From positions 1-64,000 of the forward strand of contig JAHFRQ010000010.1 in NCBI GenBank assembly GCA_023266215.1: a stretch of 64,000 nt of DNA, given 5' to 3'. The notes under the pieces were generated by a model, which saw only the letters and a list, made by a program, of their open reading frames with translations, was not told the DNA's origin and ran no database searches. A program made the position numbers and the translations under genes. Origin of the DNA: Gammaproteobacteria bacterium. GTDB taxonomy: Bacteria; Pseudomonadota; Gammaproteobacteria; Coxiellales; Coxiellaceae. Of this stretch, positions 1-8,299 are shown piece after piece; positions within the stretch are counted from its first letter, which is position 1; the number at the start of each line of letters is the position of its first letter.

Positions 1-107
1 GCGCGTATTTTATTTTGTTGCGAAAGGCGCCAATTATCATGACAAGAATAAAACTTAAGGCGCTTAAAAAAATATTACCTAAAAATTCAGTGTGAAAATA
101 ATTGGGC
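1..107 (+). other. Left edge; possible 3' end of a plus-strand gene
   Basis: Two plus-strand frames are open from the window edge. One stops at about 58 and one at about 107, so the end of a gene may lie here, but neither tail has a recognisable motif. From 108 to 167 I see nothing. The rest of the stretch before 334 is taken up by two copies of the dispersed repeat. Confidence 0.2.
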
Positions 108-167
108 ACGCGACATTCTCTTATTGTATACGCCACTTCGTGCACACCATGACGTTCAAAAATCACC

Positions 168-242
168 AAAAGAATCCGCTTATTTCGCCTTGATTACAAG
201 GCTACATGCGCGGTTCCTCCAAACCAATAGCAATTAAATTGC
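168..242 (-). repeat. Dispersed structured repeat, copy 1
   Basis: Copy of a 65-75 bp family found six times in the window. Read on the minus strand, in the direction of the upstream RND pump gene, it runs CTATTGGTTTG, a GAACCGC arm, the hairpin GCCTTG-loop-CAAGGC, the GCGGATTC arm and then T-rich sequence. The outer arms pair with one bulged base. It lies in tandem with copy 2, downstream of the pump stop codon. Confidence 0.85.
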
Positions 243-248
243 TGTTCC

Positions 249-318
249 AAAAATCCGCTTATTCCGCCTTGATTACAAGGCTACATGCGCGGTTCCTCCA
301 AACCAATAGTAAATTAAA
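249..318 (-). repeat. Dispersed structured repeat, copy 2
   Basis: Second tandem copy, about 90% identical to copy 1 by eye. It starts about 16-25 nt behind the TAG stop of the RND pump gene (334-336). The 6-bp inner hairpin is intact. The outer arm on the 3' side is slightly changed. Same orientation relative to the upstream gene as copies 1, 3, 5 and 6. Confidence 0.85.
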
Positions 319-333
319 GTGGATTCTAAAAAA

Positions 334-3300
334 CTAGGGTGCTCTCGCATTCTGAGAAGATTGTTGCAAATCCTCTGCAATCAGCAAATACATCGATGGG
401 ACAACAAATAACGTAAATAACGTGCCGATAGAAATACCAGTTGCGATAACCAGACCAATATCAAATCGGCTCACGGCGCTGGCGCCCGTTGCTAAAATAA
501 GCGGGATTACACCCAAAACCATCGCGGCGGTTGTCATCACAATGGGTCTAAATCGAATAAAAGCGGCTGCAACAATCGCATCTAATTTTGATTTACCCGC
601 CTTTTGTTCGTCATTGGCAAACTCGACTATTAAGATGCCATGCTTGCTAATTAAACCAATTAGCGTGACGAGCCCAACTTCGGTGTAAATATTTAAAGTC
701 GCGCCGCCCAACCCTAAGCTTACAAAAATCATCGCGCCGCAAACAGATAGCGGCACGCTGATTAAAATAATTAAGGGATCTTTAAAGCTATTAAATAATG
801 CTGATAGAGATAAATAAATAATAATCATTGCCAAGAAAAAGGTAACGACCAGTGCACTGCTTTCTTGAATATATTGGCGCGATTGAGAAGCATAATCAAT
901 CGTATAACCTTGTGGTAAAACTTTATCTGCAATTTGCTTTAATGTTGCCAGCGCCTGCCCCATGCTAATATAAGGCACAGAAACGGCCGAAATCGTTGCA
1001 GAATTTTGCTGCTGAAAATGATTAATAAATTCTGGCACGACTGAATTTTTTAATGTGGTAATCGTTCCTAATGATACAGGCACACCCGATGCTGTATTAA
1101 TATAGTAATTTCTAATTTGTGAATCTGTAAGACGAAAATTGCGATTAACTTGTGGAATGACTTGATAAGAGCGCCCCATAAAATTAAAGTAATTAACATA
1201 GTTTTCACTTAAAAAATTACTGACGGAATTACCGACATCTTGCATCGTCAAGCCAAATTGCGCGATTTTATCACGATTAAAAATAAGTTGTGTTTGTTCT
1301 TTGTCGTATTTTAAATCAGGATCAATATATAAAAAATCGCCGGTTGCTTGTGCTTGCTTAACAATTTCTTGCGTCACGGTATTTAAATTCACAAAAGGAT
1401 CAGTTGATTGAATCACAAATTGGATCGGTAAACCGCTGCCGCCACCCGGTAAAGACGGTGGTTGAAATAATGCTACTTTTGCGCCCGAAACAAAGTGATT
1501 CATTTGTTGTTGTAAAATAGGCTCTAATTCATTGGTTGTTTTACTGCGCTCATCCCACGGCAATAACACCATGCCACCGATGCTGTTATTCAATGAAGGC
1601 GCATTATTCGCGCCACTGGTACCATTGATTTGAAATGTCGCCTGTGTTTCTTTGTATTTCGAAAAAATATCGGTTACTTGATTTGAATAGATCTGCATTT
1701 GACTCAAAGAAGTATTAGCCGCCGCAATCGTTTGCGCCATAATAATCCCTTGATCTTCTTGCGGGGCTAGTTCGGATGAAGAAGAAGCAAATAAAAAGAA
1801 ATTACTCAATAAAATAATAACCGCAAAAGTAATGACTACTGGCAATAATTTCAACGTTTTTTGAAGCGCGTTATGATATTTTTTGGTTACATTCTCAATT
1901 TGGTTATTAATAAATTTAAATACTTTATTTTCTTTTTGATTGGTTTCTGCTTTTAATAATCGCGAGCACATCATCGGTGATAACGTTAATGCAATAACAG
2001 CTGATACTGTGACGGCTGCTGCTAATGTAAAAGCAAATTCGGTAAATAATGCGCCTGTCAATCCGCCCATAAAGCCAATCGGCAAATACACTGAAATTAA
2101 TACAACCGTAATAGCAACGATAGGTTTAGTTAATTCTTTGGCGCTCATGAGTGCCGCTTGCAGTGGCGCAATCCCATCGTCAATATGTCGATGCACGTTT
2201 TCAACCACAATAATCGCATCATCAACAACTAAACCAATAGCTAAAACCAAGGCCAATAATGTTAATAAATTAATAGAATAGCCTAAAGCTAGCATCACAA
2301 AAAAAGTACCAATAATTGAAAGCGGAATAGCAATCACCGGAATAATCAATGATCTAAAAGAAAATAAAAATAAAAATACAACAATGGTGACAATAATAAA
2401 AGCTTCTATTAATGACTTAATAACTTCTCGAATAGAGCTATTCACAAAGCTACTCGCATCATACACAACAGCGCCTTTCAGTCCATTAGGTAATTCTTTT
2501 TGTGTTTGATTAAAAACAGTGCGCACACCATTAATCACGGTTAATAAATTGGCTGTGGGCGCAACCGTAATCCCAATATACACAGCCGATTTTTTATCAA
2601 AGCTGACGGATGTATTATAATTTTGAGAACCCAAAGTAACATCTGCAATATCTTTTAAACGCACAATCGCGCCGTTTTTTGCTTCAATGGCCATATTCTT
2701 AAAGTCATTGAGCGATTCAAGTGCAGTATTGGCACTTAAATTTAAAATAAAGGTTTGTCCATCTGTGCGCCCCGCGGGTGTCACAAAATTATTTTCTGCT
2801 AAAATTCTGCCAACACTCGCTGCTGTTAAACCATAGCCTGCTAATTTATTCGGATCAAGCCAGGCCCGCAATGCAAATTGATTATTTCCTAAAATTTGTG
2901 CTTCTTGAACACCGTGCACGGCTTGTAATTTTGGCTGCACAACCCGCAGCAAATAATCATTAATTTGATTGCTGGCTAAAAAATCACTGTAATAGCCTAT
3001 ATACATCGATGCAATACTTTGTCCGACTGTCACTTGTAATGCAGGCGTTTGTGAATTTGCTGGCAATTGATTTAAGACAGAATTTACTTGGGTATTAATT
3101 TCTGTCAATGCTTTATCGGCATCATAATTTAATAATAAATTAACTTGAATATTACTGACATTTTGTCCGCTGCTCGATGTCATATAATCAATACCATTGG
3201 CTTGTGCAATCGCATTTTCAAGCGGTGTGGTAATGAATGCGGCAATCGTTGCAGGATCTGCTCCCGTAAAATTAGTTGAAACAGTAACAACAGCGCTTTG

Positions 3301-3423
3301 AATAGTCGGATATTGCTGAATAGATAATAATCCAACCGATCGAATTCCTAATACTAATATTAAGAGACTCAGCACAATGGCTAAGACTGGTTTTTTAATA
3401 AAAATATCGGTTATATTCATCAT
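334..3423 (-). CDS. RND multidrug efflux pump, inner membrane subunit (HAE1/AcrB family)
   Basis: Proton-driven inner-membrane pump that passes drugs or other amphipathic compounds to an adaptor and an outer membrane channel. At 1029 residues it has the usual AcrB/MexB length. The N-terminus (NITDIFIKKPVLAIVLSL) is typical of the first transmembrane helix. A helical block near residues 335-480 holds the LAIGLVVDDAIIVVENVHRH signature with the paired aspartates of the proton relay. A second block lies near 860-1015. It is the last gene of an OMF-adaptor-pump operon and begins 12 nt after the adaptor stop. Two adjacent ATG codons (3423, 3420) could serve as start. Substrates cannot be read from the sequence. 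Confidence 0.95.
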   Translation of the reverse strand: MMNITDIFIKKPVLAIVLSLLILVLGIRSVGLLSIQQYPTIQSAVVTVSTNFTGADPATIAAFITTPLENAIAQANGIDYMTSSSGQNVSNIQVNLLLNYDADKALTEINTQVNSVLNQLPANSQTPALQVTVGQSIASMYIGYYSDFLASNQINDYLLRVVQPKLQAVHGVQEAQILGNNQFALRAWLDPNKLAGYGLTAASVGRILAENNFVTPAGRTDGQTFILNLSANTALESLNDFKNMAIEAKNGAIVRLKDIADVTLGSQNYNTSVSFDKKSAVYIGITVAPTANLLTVINGVRTVFNQTQKELPNGLKGAVVYDASSFVNSSIREVIKSLIEAFIIVTIVVFLFLFSFRSLIIPVIAIPLSIIGTFFVMLALGYSINLLTLLALVLAIGLVVDDAIIVVENVHRHIDDGIAPLQAALMSAKELTKPIVAITVVLISVYLPIGFMGGLTGALFTEFAFTLAAAVTVSAVIALTLSPMMCSRLLKAETNQKENKVFKFINNQIENVTKKYHNALQKTLKLLPVVITFAVIILLSNFFLFASSSSELAPQEDQGIIMAQTIAAANTSLSQMQIYSNQVTDIFSKYKETQATFQINGTSGANNAPSLNNSIGGMVLLPWDERSKTTNELEPILQQQMNHFVSGAKVALFQPPSLPGGGSGLPIQFVIQSTDPFVNLNTVTQEIVKQAQATGDFLYIDPDLKYDKEQTQLIFNRDKIAQFGLTMQDVGNSVSNFLSENYVNYFNFMGRSYQVIPQVNRNFRLTDSQIRNYYINTASGVPVSLGTITTLKNSVVPEFINHFQQQNSATISAVSVPYISMGQALATLKQIADKVLPQGYTIDYASQSRQYIQESSALVVTFFLAMIIIYLSLSALFNSFKDPLIILISVPLSVCGAMIFVSLGLGGATLNIYTEVGLVTLIGLISKHGILIVEFANDEQKAGKSKLDAIVAAAFIRFRPIVMTTAAMVLGVIPLILATGASAVSRFDIGLVIATGISIGTLFTLFVVPSMYLLIAEDLQQSSQNARAP

Positions 3424-3435
3424 TATTTTTTAATA

Positions 3436-4566
3436 TTATTTTTCAGTTAATATTGGGTTTGGGTTATCAGATGGCGTAACACTATTATCAACCATCACAA
3501 AACTGCCATTTTTTAATTTCAATTGCCCTGATGTCACCACTTGATCATTACTATTAATTCCTTTGAGAATTTCAATTTGATTGCCGCGCGTTTCGCCTGT
3601 TTGCACAAATTGCTGCTCTGCTTGAAAAACAGCTTTTCCATTTTGGGTTTGATTCGTTTTCTTTAATATATAAACCAGTGCGCCGTAGGGATTAAATGTG
3701 ACAGCCGCTTCAGGTAGTGTTATATAAGTTTTATTATTACCAACGTTAATTAATACATTAGTAAACATGCCAGGTAATAACACCGCCGGAGAATTTGACA
3801 ACGTTGCCTCAACTTCTACATTTCGAATATCAGAATTTACCATTGGATTAATTGTTGTAATTTTACCTTCAAATTTTTTACCAGGAACGCGATCTGTTGT
3901 CATTTCAATGGTTTGACCCACCGACACAGCTTGAATTTCTTGTTGTGGCAAATAAAAATCAACATAAATAGGATCTAATGTTTGTAAATTAACAATTTGT
4001 GCGCCGCTATTAATATACTCTCCTAGGTTGACAGCTGAAATGCCGAGTCTTCCTGAAAAAGGCGCGCGAACAATTTTTTTATCAATCGTCGCTTGCTGCT
4101 CTTCAACTGATGCAGCTGTACTTTGCATATTGGCATTGTCTGTATCTAATTGTTCTTTGCTCACTGCGCCAAAATGATATTGTTTTTGATCGCGATCAAA
4201 AGTAATTTTAGCCAACGTTGCTTGCGCTTGTAATTCATGTAACTTTGCAACATCGGGTGCGATATCTAATTTCACTAATACATCATTTTTTTTCACATCA
4301 GCACCGGGTGTAAAATCAATTTCTTCGATCATGCCGGGCAATTCTGTTGTCACATTAACGCCTTCAACTGTACGCGTACTGCCTACAACGTTAATAACCG
4401 AATTCCATTGATCTGTTTTAGCTGCCATTGCGCTCACCGTCACAATGGGATTTTTAAAAGTCGCAGAAATACTTTTTTCTTTGTGAAAAATAAATACTTT
4501 AAGCGCAAAAATCGCGCCGAAGAAAATAATAATGCAAATTAACATTACAAAAAATGCTTTTTTCAT
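3436..4566 (-). CDS. RND efflux periplasmic adaptor (membrane fusion protein)
   Basis: Links the inner membrane pump to the outer membrane channel. It has an N-terminal membrane anchor (MKKAFFVMLICIIIFFGAIF), then a lipoyl-like half motif near residues 75-100, a short helical hairpin, the second lipoyl half with the typical VRAPFSGRLG sequence, and a beta-barrel with LDPIYVDFYLPQQE. The start was placed at the ATG at 4566. It overlaps the stop of the upstream gene in an ATGA arrangement and follows a GGGGGAAAG ribosome site. Codons upstream of it belong to the previous gene's end. Family assignment is firm, substrate unknown. Confidence 0.93.
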   Translation of the reverse strand: MKKAFFVMLICIIIFFGAIFALKVFIFHKEKSISATFKNPIVTVSAMAAKTDQWNSVINVVGSTRTVEGVNVTTELPGMIEEIDFTPGADVKKNDVLVKLDIAPDVAKLHELQAQATLAKITFDRDQKQYHFGAVSKEQLDTDNANMQSTAASVEEQQATIDKKIVRAPFSGRLGISAVNLGEYINSGAQIVNLQTLDPIYVDFYLPQQEIQAVSVGQTIEMTTDRVPGKKFEGKITTINPMVNSDIRNVEVEATLSNSPAVLLPGMFTNVLINVGNNKTYITLPEAAVTFNPYGALVYILKKTNQTQNGKAVFQAEQQFVQTGETRGNQIEILKGINSNDQVVTSGQLKLKNGSFVMVDNSVTPSDNPNPILTEK

Positions 4567-6062
4567 GTGTGAACTTTCCCCCAACGCGTCGTGCCATATT
4601 GACTGATTGTATCATTCCACCAGCCACCGCCTAAAGCCTGATACAATGCAGCGGTATCGGTATAACGCATCGCCTGCGCTTTCACACGTGCTAATACACT
4701 ATTTTGATACTGCTCTTGTGCATTTAATACAGCTAAATAATTTTGACCGCCGACTTGATATTGTTGCTCTGTGATATTTAATGTTTCTAATGCAAATTTT
4801 TCAGCACGTACTTGATCGCGCATTTCAACCGCATCATATTGAATGGCGCGCAAGGCATCCGCCACATTCTTGAAAGCTTGCAGCACAGTTTGTTTATACT
4901 GCGCACGGGCTTGTTCAAAAGCCGCAATCATTGATTTTCGCTGCATAATCAATTGCCCACCGTGAAAAAGTGGCTGCAATAATCCAGCGCCGATATTCCA
5001 AGTTTGATTCGCGCTGCTAAATAAATTATTGGCTGACGAGGATATCCATCCGTAATTTCCAGTCAACGTAATTTGAGGTAATAAATTGGCGGTTGCAACA
5101 CCCACTTGCGCACTGGTTGCATGCAACAACGCTTCTGATGCCTGAATATCAGGGCGAGATTCCACTAATTGAGAAGGCAAGCTAACGGGTAATTCTCTTG
5201 GCAATTTAATTTTATTCAAATTTAAAAGTAATATTGGCATATCACTAGTTTGATTTCCCGTTAACACGGCCAAAGCATGCTGTTCTTCGCTCAATGATTT
5301 TTGAAGTGGTGGCAGGGTTGCCTGCGTTTGCGCTAATAAAGTTTGTTGTGATAATACATTGGTTTCGCTCACGCCACCTGCTGAAAATTGTTGTTGCGTT
5401 ATTTTCAAAACTTTTTTCTGCGCGACAATTAAATTATTGGTCGCAATTAGTTGATCTTGTAATGACGCAATGGTAATCGCTGTTGTTGCAATATTCGTCG
5501 TGAGTGTAATGTAAGTGCCGAGCATCACGTAACGCTCATAATCCGCTTGCGCTGCATAGGCTTCAATTTGGCGCCGTGATGCGCCCCACACATCTAATAA
5601 ATACGATGCTTGAAAACTCGCATTAAACACATTAAAAGTGGTTGATGGAGTGTTCACACCAAAAGACAGCGCGTTAGATTGCGATTCTTGCGCGCCTCCT
5701 GAAAAATTAACAGCCGGTAATAATAAACCGCCTATTTGTGCATACAAGGCATAGTTGGCTTCGCGCAGTGCGGCTTTGGCAGCCGCTAAATCTTGGTTGT
5801 TATTTAATCCTGCGGTAATTAAATCATTTAGTTTTGAAGAGTGAAAAATCTGCCACCAATCGCCTCCTAAATCACGACCCGACACAAAATACTGTGGCGT
5901 ACTCGCTGTTTTTAAAGGCATGGGTAGTTTTGTGTATTGTTGCGCTTGAGGCGGTGGCAAGGGTTTAAAATCAGGGCCCACGGCGCAACTGACCAATATT
6001 AACGTTAATAGCGCTAATATCGCTAATCCGAGTGGTATTAATAAGCGATAATAACTACCCAA
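4563..6062 (-). CDS. Outer membrane efflux lipoprotein (OprM/NodT type)
   Basis: TolC-like trimeric channel of the tripartite pump. The N-terminus is a lipoprotein signal with lipobox LVSC, cysteine near residue 26. Two duplicated OEP halves follow, with family features such as the conserved SRPDIQASEALLHA segment and the C-terminal EQYQNSVLARVKAQA helix. There is no ATG ahead of the signal peptide, so a TTG at 6060-6062 behind a purine-rich AGGGAAG is the likely start. It is the first gene of the efflux operon, unlike many systems where the channel gene is last. Length (499) is normal. Confidence 0.92.
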   Translation of the reverse strand: MGSYYRLLIPLGLAILALLTLILVSCAVGPDFKPLPPPQAQQYTKLPMPLKTASTPQYFVSGRDLGGDWWQIFHSSKLNDLITAGLNNNQDLAAAKAALREANYALYAQIGGLLLPAVNFSGGAQESQSNALSFGVNTPSTTFNVFNASFQASYLLDVWGASRRQIEAYAAQADYERYVMLGTYITLTTNIATTAITIASLQDQLIATNNLIVAQKKVLKITQQQFSAGGVSETNVLSQQTLLAQTQATLPPLQKSLSEEQHALAVLTGNQTSDMPILLLNLNKIKLPRELPVSLPSQLVESRPDIQASEALLHATSAQVGVATANLLPQITLTGNYGWISSSANNLFSSANQTWNIGAGLLQPLFHGGQLIMQRKSMIAAFEQARAQYKQTVLQAFKNVADALRAIQYDAVEMRDQVRAEKFALETLNITEQQYQVGGQNYLAVLNAQEQYQNSVLARVKAQAMRYTDTAALYQALGGGWWNDTISQYGTTRWGKVHT

Positions 6063-6144
6063 AGGTGACTTCCCTGTTCGCGAATCAAAGGTTTATTTTA
6101 GGCAGTTTGGGGGTTAAACACAATGTAAAGCGCAACAACTAGCC

Positions 6145-6153
6145 TGATATAAT
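6145..6153 (+). promoter_or_regulatory. Extended -10 promoter of birA
   Basis: TGATATAAT: a perfect TATAAT hexamer at 6148-6153 with the TG of an extended -10, 35 nt ahead of the birA ATG. There is no good -35 hexamer, as expected for extended -10 promoters. Confidence 0.65.
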
Positions 6154-6188
6154 CAGTCCTGCTAGAATTCCCAAAACCAGGAAAAATT

Positions 6189-6980
6189 ATGCTAGATGAG
6201 CGAAAAATAAAAGAAAAAATCACAAAAAAAGATCTAGAAATTACGATTTTAGAAAAAACAGAATCGACCAATGATTATCTTAAAAATAACCCCAATCAAA
6301 GCAAGCAAATACAATTATGCCTGGCCGAGATGCAAACCCATGGGCGCGGGAGGCTTAATCGATCATGGCACTCCCCTTCTGGTCTTAACATTTATTTTTC
6401 GATGCAATATAGATTTCAAAAAAAGCTACGTGAATTATCAGGATTAAGCTTAATAGCGGGACTGGCGACTTGTCATGCGATTGAAACAATAACGCATCTT
6501 AATAATCTTAAGATAAAATGGCCGAATGATATTTTAGTTAATCAACAAAAAATCGCCGGGATTTTAATTGATATTAATACTGAATCTAATCAATGCTGCA
6601 CTGCTATTATTGGCATTGGTATCAATGTGAACATGCAAGATGCGAATATAACAGAAATAAATCAACCCTGGAGTTCTCTGCAAAAAATAACTGGGCAATC
6701 ATTTGATCGCAATGCATTATGCGCCACATTAATTAATGCTTTGCTGATTTATTGTGAGCGCTTTTGTAAAATGGGTCTATCTGATTTTATGGGTGAATGG
6801 GCAGAAAAAGATTGTCTATTTGGGCAATCAATCATGGCGCTATCAGATCAACAGAAAATAATGGGCACAGGTGCGGGTATTAATACAGAAGGCCATTTAA
6901 TTTTAACAATGCCAGATCAAACACAAAAAGCATTTTCATCAGGCGAGATTGTTTTGTTGAAACAGCAGAACATCTTTTAG
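6189..6980 (+). CDS. birA: Biotin--[acetyl-CoA carboxylase] ligase, monofunctional
   Basis: Activates biotin with ATP and attaches it to the carrier lysine of acetyl-CoA carboxylase. The biotin-binding signature GRGRLNRSW lies near residue 53, KWPNDILV near 114 and the GIGINVN loop near 147. A small C-terminal SH3-like domain ends the protein. The 263 residues match a ligase that lacks the N-terminal helix-turn-helix of E. coli BirA, so it probably does not act as a repressor. The start follows AGGAAAAATT. It is monocistronic, divergent from the efflux operon. Confidence 0.93.
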   Translation: MLDERKIKEKITKKDLEITILEKTESTNDYLKNNPNQSKQIQLCLAEMQTHGRGRLNRSWHSPSGLNIYFSMQYRFQKKLRELSGLSLIAGLATCHAIETITHLNNLKIKWPNDILVNQQKIAGILIDINTESNQCCTAIIGIGINVNMQDANITEINQPWSSLQKITGQSFDRNALCATLINALLIYCERFCKMGLSDFMGEWAEKDCLFGQSIMALSDQQKIMGTGAGINTEGHLILTMPDQTQKAFSSGEIVLLKQQNIF

Positions 6981-7073
6981 CGTGCCGTCATTATCAAATG
7001 CCGCGATGCGATCGTCTGGCTTAACATAATCCTTGCTATTGATATCACTGACAGTCTGAACAAATTGAATCAT
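6975..7073 (-). pseudogene. 5' remnant of a HAD-family phosphatase gene
   Basis: Read on the minus strand from an ATG at 7073, about 32 codons give a clean start of a haloacid dehalogenase-like phosphatase, ending in DDRIAAFDNDGTL, the motif I with the nucleophilic aspartate. The reading frame then runs straight into the 3' end of birA, and the rest of the gene is absent. It is divergent from the sulfatase-maturation gene that follows. The remainder of 6981-7172 holds no other gene. Confidence 0.7.
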
Positions 7074-7172
7074 AAATTTTTCTCATGTCAATTCCCTTTG
7101 ATTAATTGACCAATTGACTAATAAATTTATTTCTAGCATGATCATACAATATTTTCAGGGAATGATGCAAAA

Positions 7173-8228
7173 ATGCGAAAAATTATTTTTCTTTTAATTT
7201 TATTGTTCAGCCCAATTTATTTATTCGCCAATACTCAGCCTACCAAAGCCCCCTGTTTTTGCGATAAAATCCCAGCGCGTTTTGCAACAGTGAATTCTCA
7301 GCACGCGGGCATGGTAAACATACCTTCTGGTAGTTTTATGATGGGTGGTGATAACAATCAAGCCAGATTAGATGAATTTCCAAAACACCCGGTATTTATA
7401 AGCTCATTTTGGATGGATATAACCGATATTACCAATGCGCAATTTGCAAAATTTGTCAGCGCAACAGGTTATATAACAACGGCTGAAAAAAAACCTGATT
7501 GGGCTATTTTAAAAAAACAACTTCCCGCTTGCACGCCAAAGCCTGATAAAAAAATGTTGGTTCCTGCATCGCTTGTTTTTACGCCGCCCAATTATCCCAT
7601 CTATTTAAATGATCCAACGCGTTGGTGGTCATGGGTGCCTGGCGCAAATTGGCAGCATCCGCGCGGACCTAATAGTAATATTACAAAATTAGCCAATCAT
7701 CCCGTCACACAAGTATCGTGGGAAGACGCCACAGCCTATTGTCATTGGATGAAAAAACGTTTGCCAACAGAAGCGGAATGGGAATGGGCGGCGCGCGGTG
7801 GTTTGTACAATAAGATTTATCCGTGGGGCAATGAAGATATTGATACTGGAAAAATCAAGGCTAATACATGGCAAGGTGAATTCCCCAATAAAAATACATT
7901 GCGTGATCAATATTATTATACCTCGCCTGTGAAAACTTATGCGCCTAACGGCTATGGCTTGTACGACATGGCGGGCAATGTATGGCAATGGGTCAATGAT
8001 TGGTATAGTACAACGTACTATGGGAGCTTTAAAAATACAAAAGCAATTAATCCGAGAGGGCCTGCTCAAACAGTTGATCCTGATATTCCAACCATGCCAG
8101 AAAAAGTATTGCGCGGCGGATCTTATTTATGCAACGCGACTTACTGCGCTGGCTATCGCGTTGCGGCGCGTATGAAAGCATCACCTGATACGAGTATGGA
8201 ACACGTTGGTTTTCGGTGCGCTTCGTGA
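7173..8228 (+). CDS. Formylglycine-generating enzyme (SUMF1/FGE), exported
   Basis: Oxidises the active-site cysteine of a sulfatase to formylglycine. The FGE-sulfatase domain covers residues 45-350. The C-terminal catalytic segment RGGSYLCNATYCAGYRVAAR carries both copper-binding redox cysteines (320 and 325), the pair that separates true FGE from other SUMF1-fold proteins. Residues 1-20 are a hydrophobic Sec-type signal ending near LFANT, so the enzyme should act outside the cytoplasm, in the compartment of the neighbouring sulfatase. It lies 71 nt ahead of that gene on the same strand, and a joint transcript is likely. Confidence 0.92.
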   Translation: MRKIIFLLILLFSPIYLFANTQPTKAPCFCDKIPARFATVNSQHAGMVNIPSGSFMMGGDNNQARLDEFPKHPVFISSFWMDITDITNAQFAKFVSATGYITTAEKKPDWAILKKQLPACTPKPDKKMLVPASLVFTPPNYPIYLNDPTRWWSWVPGANWQHPRGPNSNITKLANHPVTQVSWEDATAYCHWMKKRLPTEAEWEWAARGGLYNKIYPWGNEDIDTGKIKANTWQGEFPNKNTLRDQYYYTSPVKTYAPNGYGLYDMAGNVWQWVNDWYSTTYYGSFKNTKAINPRGPAQTVDPDIPTMPEKVLRGGSYLCNATYCAGYRVAARMKASPDTSMEHVGFRCAS

Positions 8229-8299
8229 TTTGCGCTACGCACGTTTTTATTGTAAATTAACTACTGCAGTAAATTTGTATTGTATTAATGGAGTAATAC

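Noticed and set aside
168-318. Possible CRISPR array from tandem repeats 1 and 2
   Set aside because: Only two units, no spacer of regular length, and the other copies are scattered behind genes. No cas genes in the window.
422-688. 88-codon plus-strand open frame inside the RND pump gene
   Set aside because: It lies opposite strongly conserved pump codons, and its translation is low in complexity with no motif. It is a shadow.
7689-8069. 126-codon minus-strand frame opposite the FGE gene
   Set aside because: The FGE protein on the other strand carries all family motifs. This frame has no ribosome site or motif.
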